22,646 nt of DNA, from positions 1-22,646 of the forward strand of contig JBDTNL010000064.1 of assembly GCA_039933785.1 (NCBI GenBank), read 5' to 3'. Within the stretch, counting starts at the first letter, position 1; each line of letters opens with the position of its first letter. The stretch is from JBDTNL01 sp039933785 (GTDB lineage Bacteria > Acidobacteriota > Thermoanaerobaculia > Multivoradales > JAGPDF01). The notes under the pieces are model-generated. The model searched no databases, was not told the DNA's origin, and saw only the letters and a program-made list of their open reading frames with translations. The position numbers and the translations under genes are program-made. Positions 21,785 through 22,646 of the stretch are shown here, one piece after another.

Positions 21785-22646
21785 CTAGCTCGAGACCCGG
21801 CGCAGACTCCGGGGCACGAAGAAGAATTCCCCGCCTTCGTCGCCGGCCGTCTTGAGCGCGCCGAACGAAGGCTTCGCAACCAGACCCGGACGGCCCTGGC
21901 CTTCGAGGCCCTGGGTGACGAGATCATACAGTTGGCGTCCGCGCAGGATGCCGCGGTTCTCGCGCAGTACGTCGAGCAGACGGCGGGCGAAGATCGAGTG
22001 GCCGGCGGAGCCACCGTCGGGAACGGGATCGACGCCTCCCGAGGTTAGTACCAGCCGCCCATGCTTCCCCAAGCGGCTCTCGAACCAACTCCGCCGGTCG
22101 GCCGCGGAACCCGTCGGGCCGGCATCTTCTGGCAGCGCGGTGGCCATCGCTCCGGAATAGCAGGAGTCCGCGACCACCAAGACGTGCCGGGCCTTGGCGT
22201 CGAGCAATACGTCCGACACCTCGAGGCTCGAAATCCAATTGGAGGTATTGGCCGGGTCGGCGTCCACGGGCTGCCAGTACGCACGATCGTTCGGCTCCTC
22301 GAGGCGTCCGTGTCCTGCGTAATAGACCAGCAAGTGATCCTCGGGGCGCGTGGCTCTGGCTTTCAGCTCGAGCGCTCTCACGAGATCGTGGCGAGTGACA
22401 TTCTCGAGGCGCTCGACCTCGAATCCGTACTGGCCCTCGAGGACGCTGGCCAGCGCCTTGGCGTCCGGGACCGCGGTCTGCAGTTGCTCGAGGTGCTCGT
22501 AGGCGTTGTTTCCGATGACCACCGCTTGGTACTTGCCGAAATTCAGACTGGCGACGAGAGCCGCATCTTCGACGCCAGGACTCGGCGAGCGCAGCACCAG
22601 CCAAGCGGTGAGGATCAACAGCGCCGCGCCCACCGCGATGGCCGTC
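21785..22646 (-). CDS. Membrane-anchored caspase family protease (partial, N-terminus missing)
   Basis: The visible 286 residues begin within a hydrophobic transmembrane segment (AVGAALLILTAWLVL). The frame stays open to the window edge, so the true start and any N-terminal domain lie outside; a GTG at 22633 is unlikely to be the start. Next comes a peptidase C14-like domain starting FGKYQAVVIGNNAY, with PDAKALASVLEGQYGF as in bacterial metacaspase-like proteins. The catalytic dyad is intact: His in YYAGHG (codon 22310-22312) and Cys in VVADSCYSG (codon 22160-22162). The C-terminus shows GHSIFARRLLDVL and EFFFVPRS. Such proteases cut after basic or acidic residues in partner proteins and often serve stress or defence modules. 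The partner directly downstream is a catalytically dead paralogue. Confidence 0.88.
   Translation of the reverse strand, partial: TAIAVGAALLILTAWLVLRSPSPGVEDAALVASLNFGKYQAVVIGNNAYEHLEQLQTAVPDAKALASVLEGQYGFEVERLENVTRHDLVRALELKARATRPEDHLLVYYAGHGRLEEPNDRAYWQPVDADPANTSNWISSLEVSDVLLDAKARHVLVVADSCYSGAMATALPEDAGPTGSAADRRSWFESRLGKHGRLVLTSGGVDPVPDGGSAGHSIFARRLLDVLRENRGILRGRQLYDLVTQGLEGQGRPGLVAKPSFGALKTAGDEGGEFFFVPRSLRRVSS

Noticed and set aside
1..22646. CRISPR arrays, insertion sequences or long direct repeats
   Set aside because: No regularly spaced repeat, terminal inverted repeat pair or transposase motif was seen; the only internal repetition is at protein level (propeller units, Sel1 repeats, paralogous pairs).

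Overview
This is a GC-rich, densely coded bacterial chromosome segment with no rRNA, tRNA, CRISPR array, transposase or phage structural gene visible. Two adjacent exported proteins have the architecture known as the VWFA-related Acidobacterial domain. Together with a GDSL-dockerin protein, a class D-like sortase with a C-terminally sorted partner, and exported caspase-fold proteins, they point to an Acidobacteriota-like genome. That placement is an inference from gene families, not from a marker gene.

Layout. Positions 1-6500 (minus strand) read, in transcription order: diheme cytochrome c, lgt and a YpdA-like flavoprotein (a tight operon with a 4-nt overlap and a 7-nt gap), then two tandem VWFA-related proteins and the start of a small holin-X-like membrane protein cut by the window edge. 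Positions 6540-9096 (plus) hold a GlcD-type FAD oxidase and a DHH/DHHA1 phosphoesterase whose 3' end overlaps guaA. Positions 9080-13623 (minus) are a housekeeping cluster cinA-plsY-gpsA-guaA: CinA, two consecutive steps of glycerophospholipid synthesis and GMP synthase. Positions 13675-15848 (plus) encode an exported beta-propeller-like protein overlapping by 4 nt an exported GDSL hydrolase with a C-terminal dockerin. Positions 15874-18658 (minus) carry pyrimidine-nucleoside phosphorylase, a membrane-anchored TPR protein and a spermidine-synthase-like methyltransferase. Positions 18943-20145 (plus) hold a small exported protein ending in an MPKTAS-type sorting signal, followed directly by a sortase. 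Positions 20168-22646 (minus) hold a caspase-fold protease with an intact His/Cys pair (N-terminus outside the window) and, 18 nt downstream, a paralogue with both catalytic residues replaced and with Sel1 repeats and a coiled coil added.

The most interesting parts are the active caspase/pseudocaspase tandem, the sortase with its apparent dedicated substrate behind a sigma-54-like promoter, and two very short divergent intergenic regions (39 and 51 nt). In these two regions all four genes have a TANNNT-like -10 box 7-8 nt before the ATG, which suggests leaderless transcripts. Elsewhere genes use good Shine-Dalgarno sequences, including several TTG starts that only the Shine-Dalgarno or the stop/start overlap reveals.
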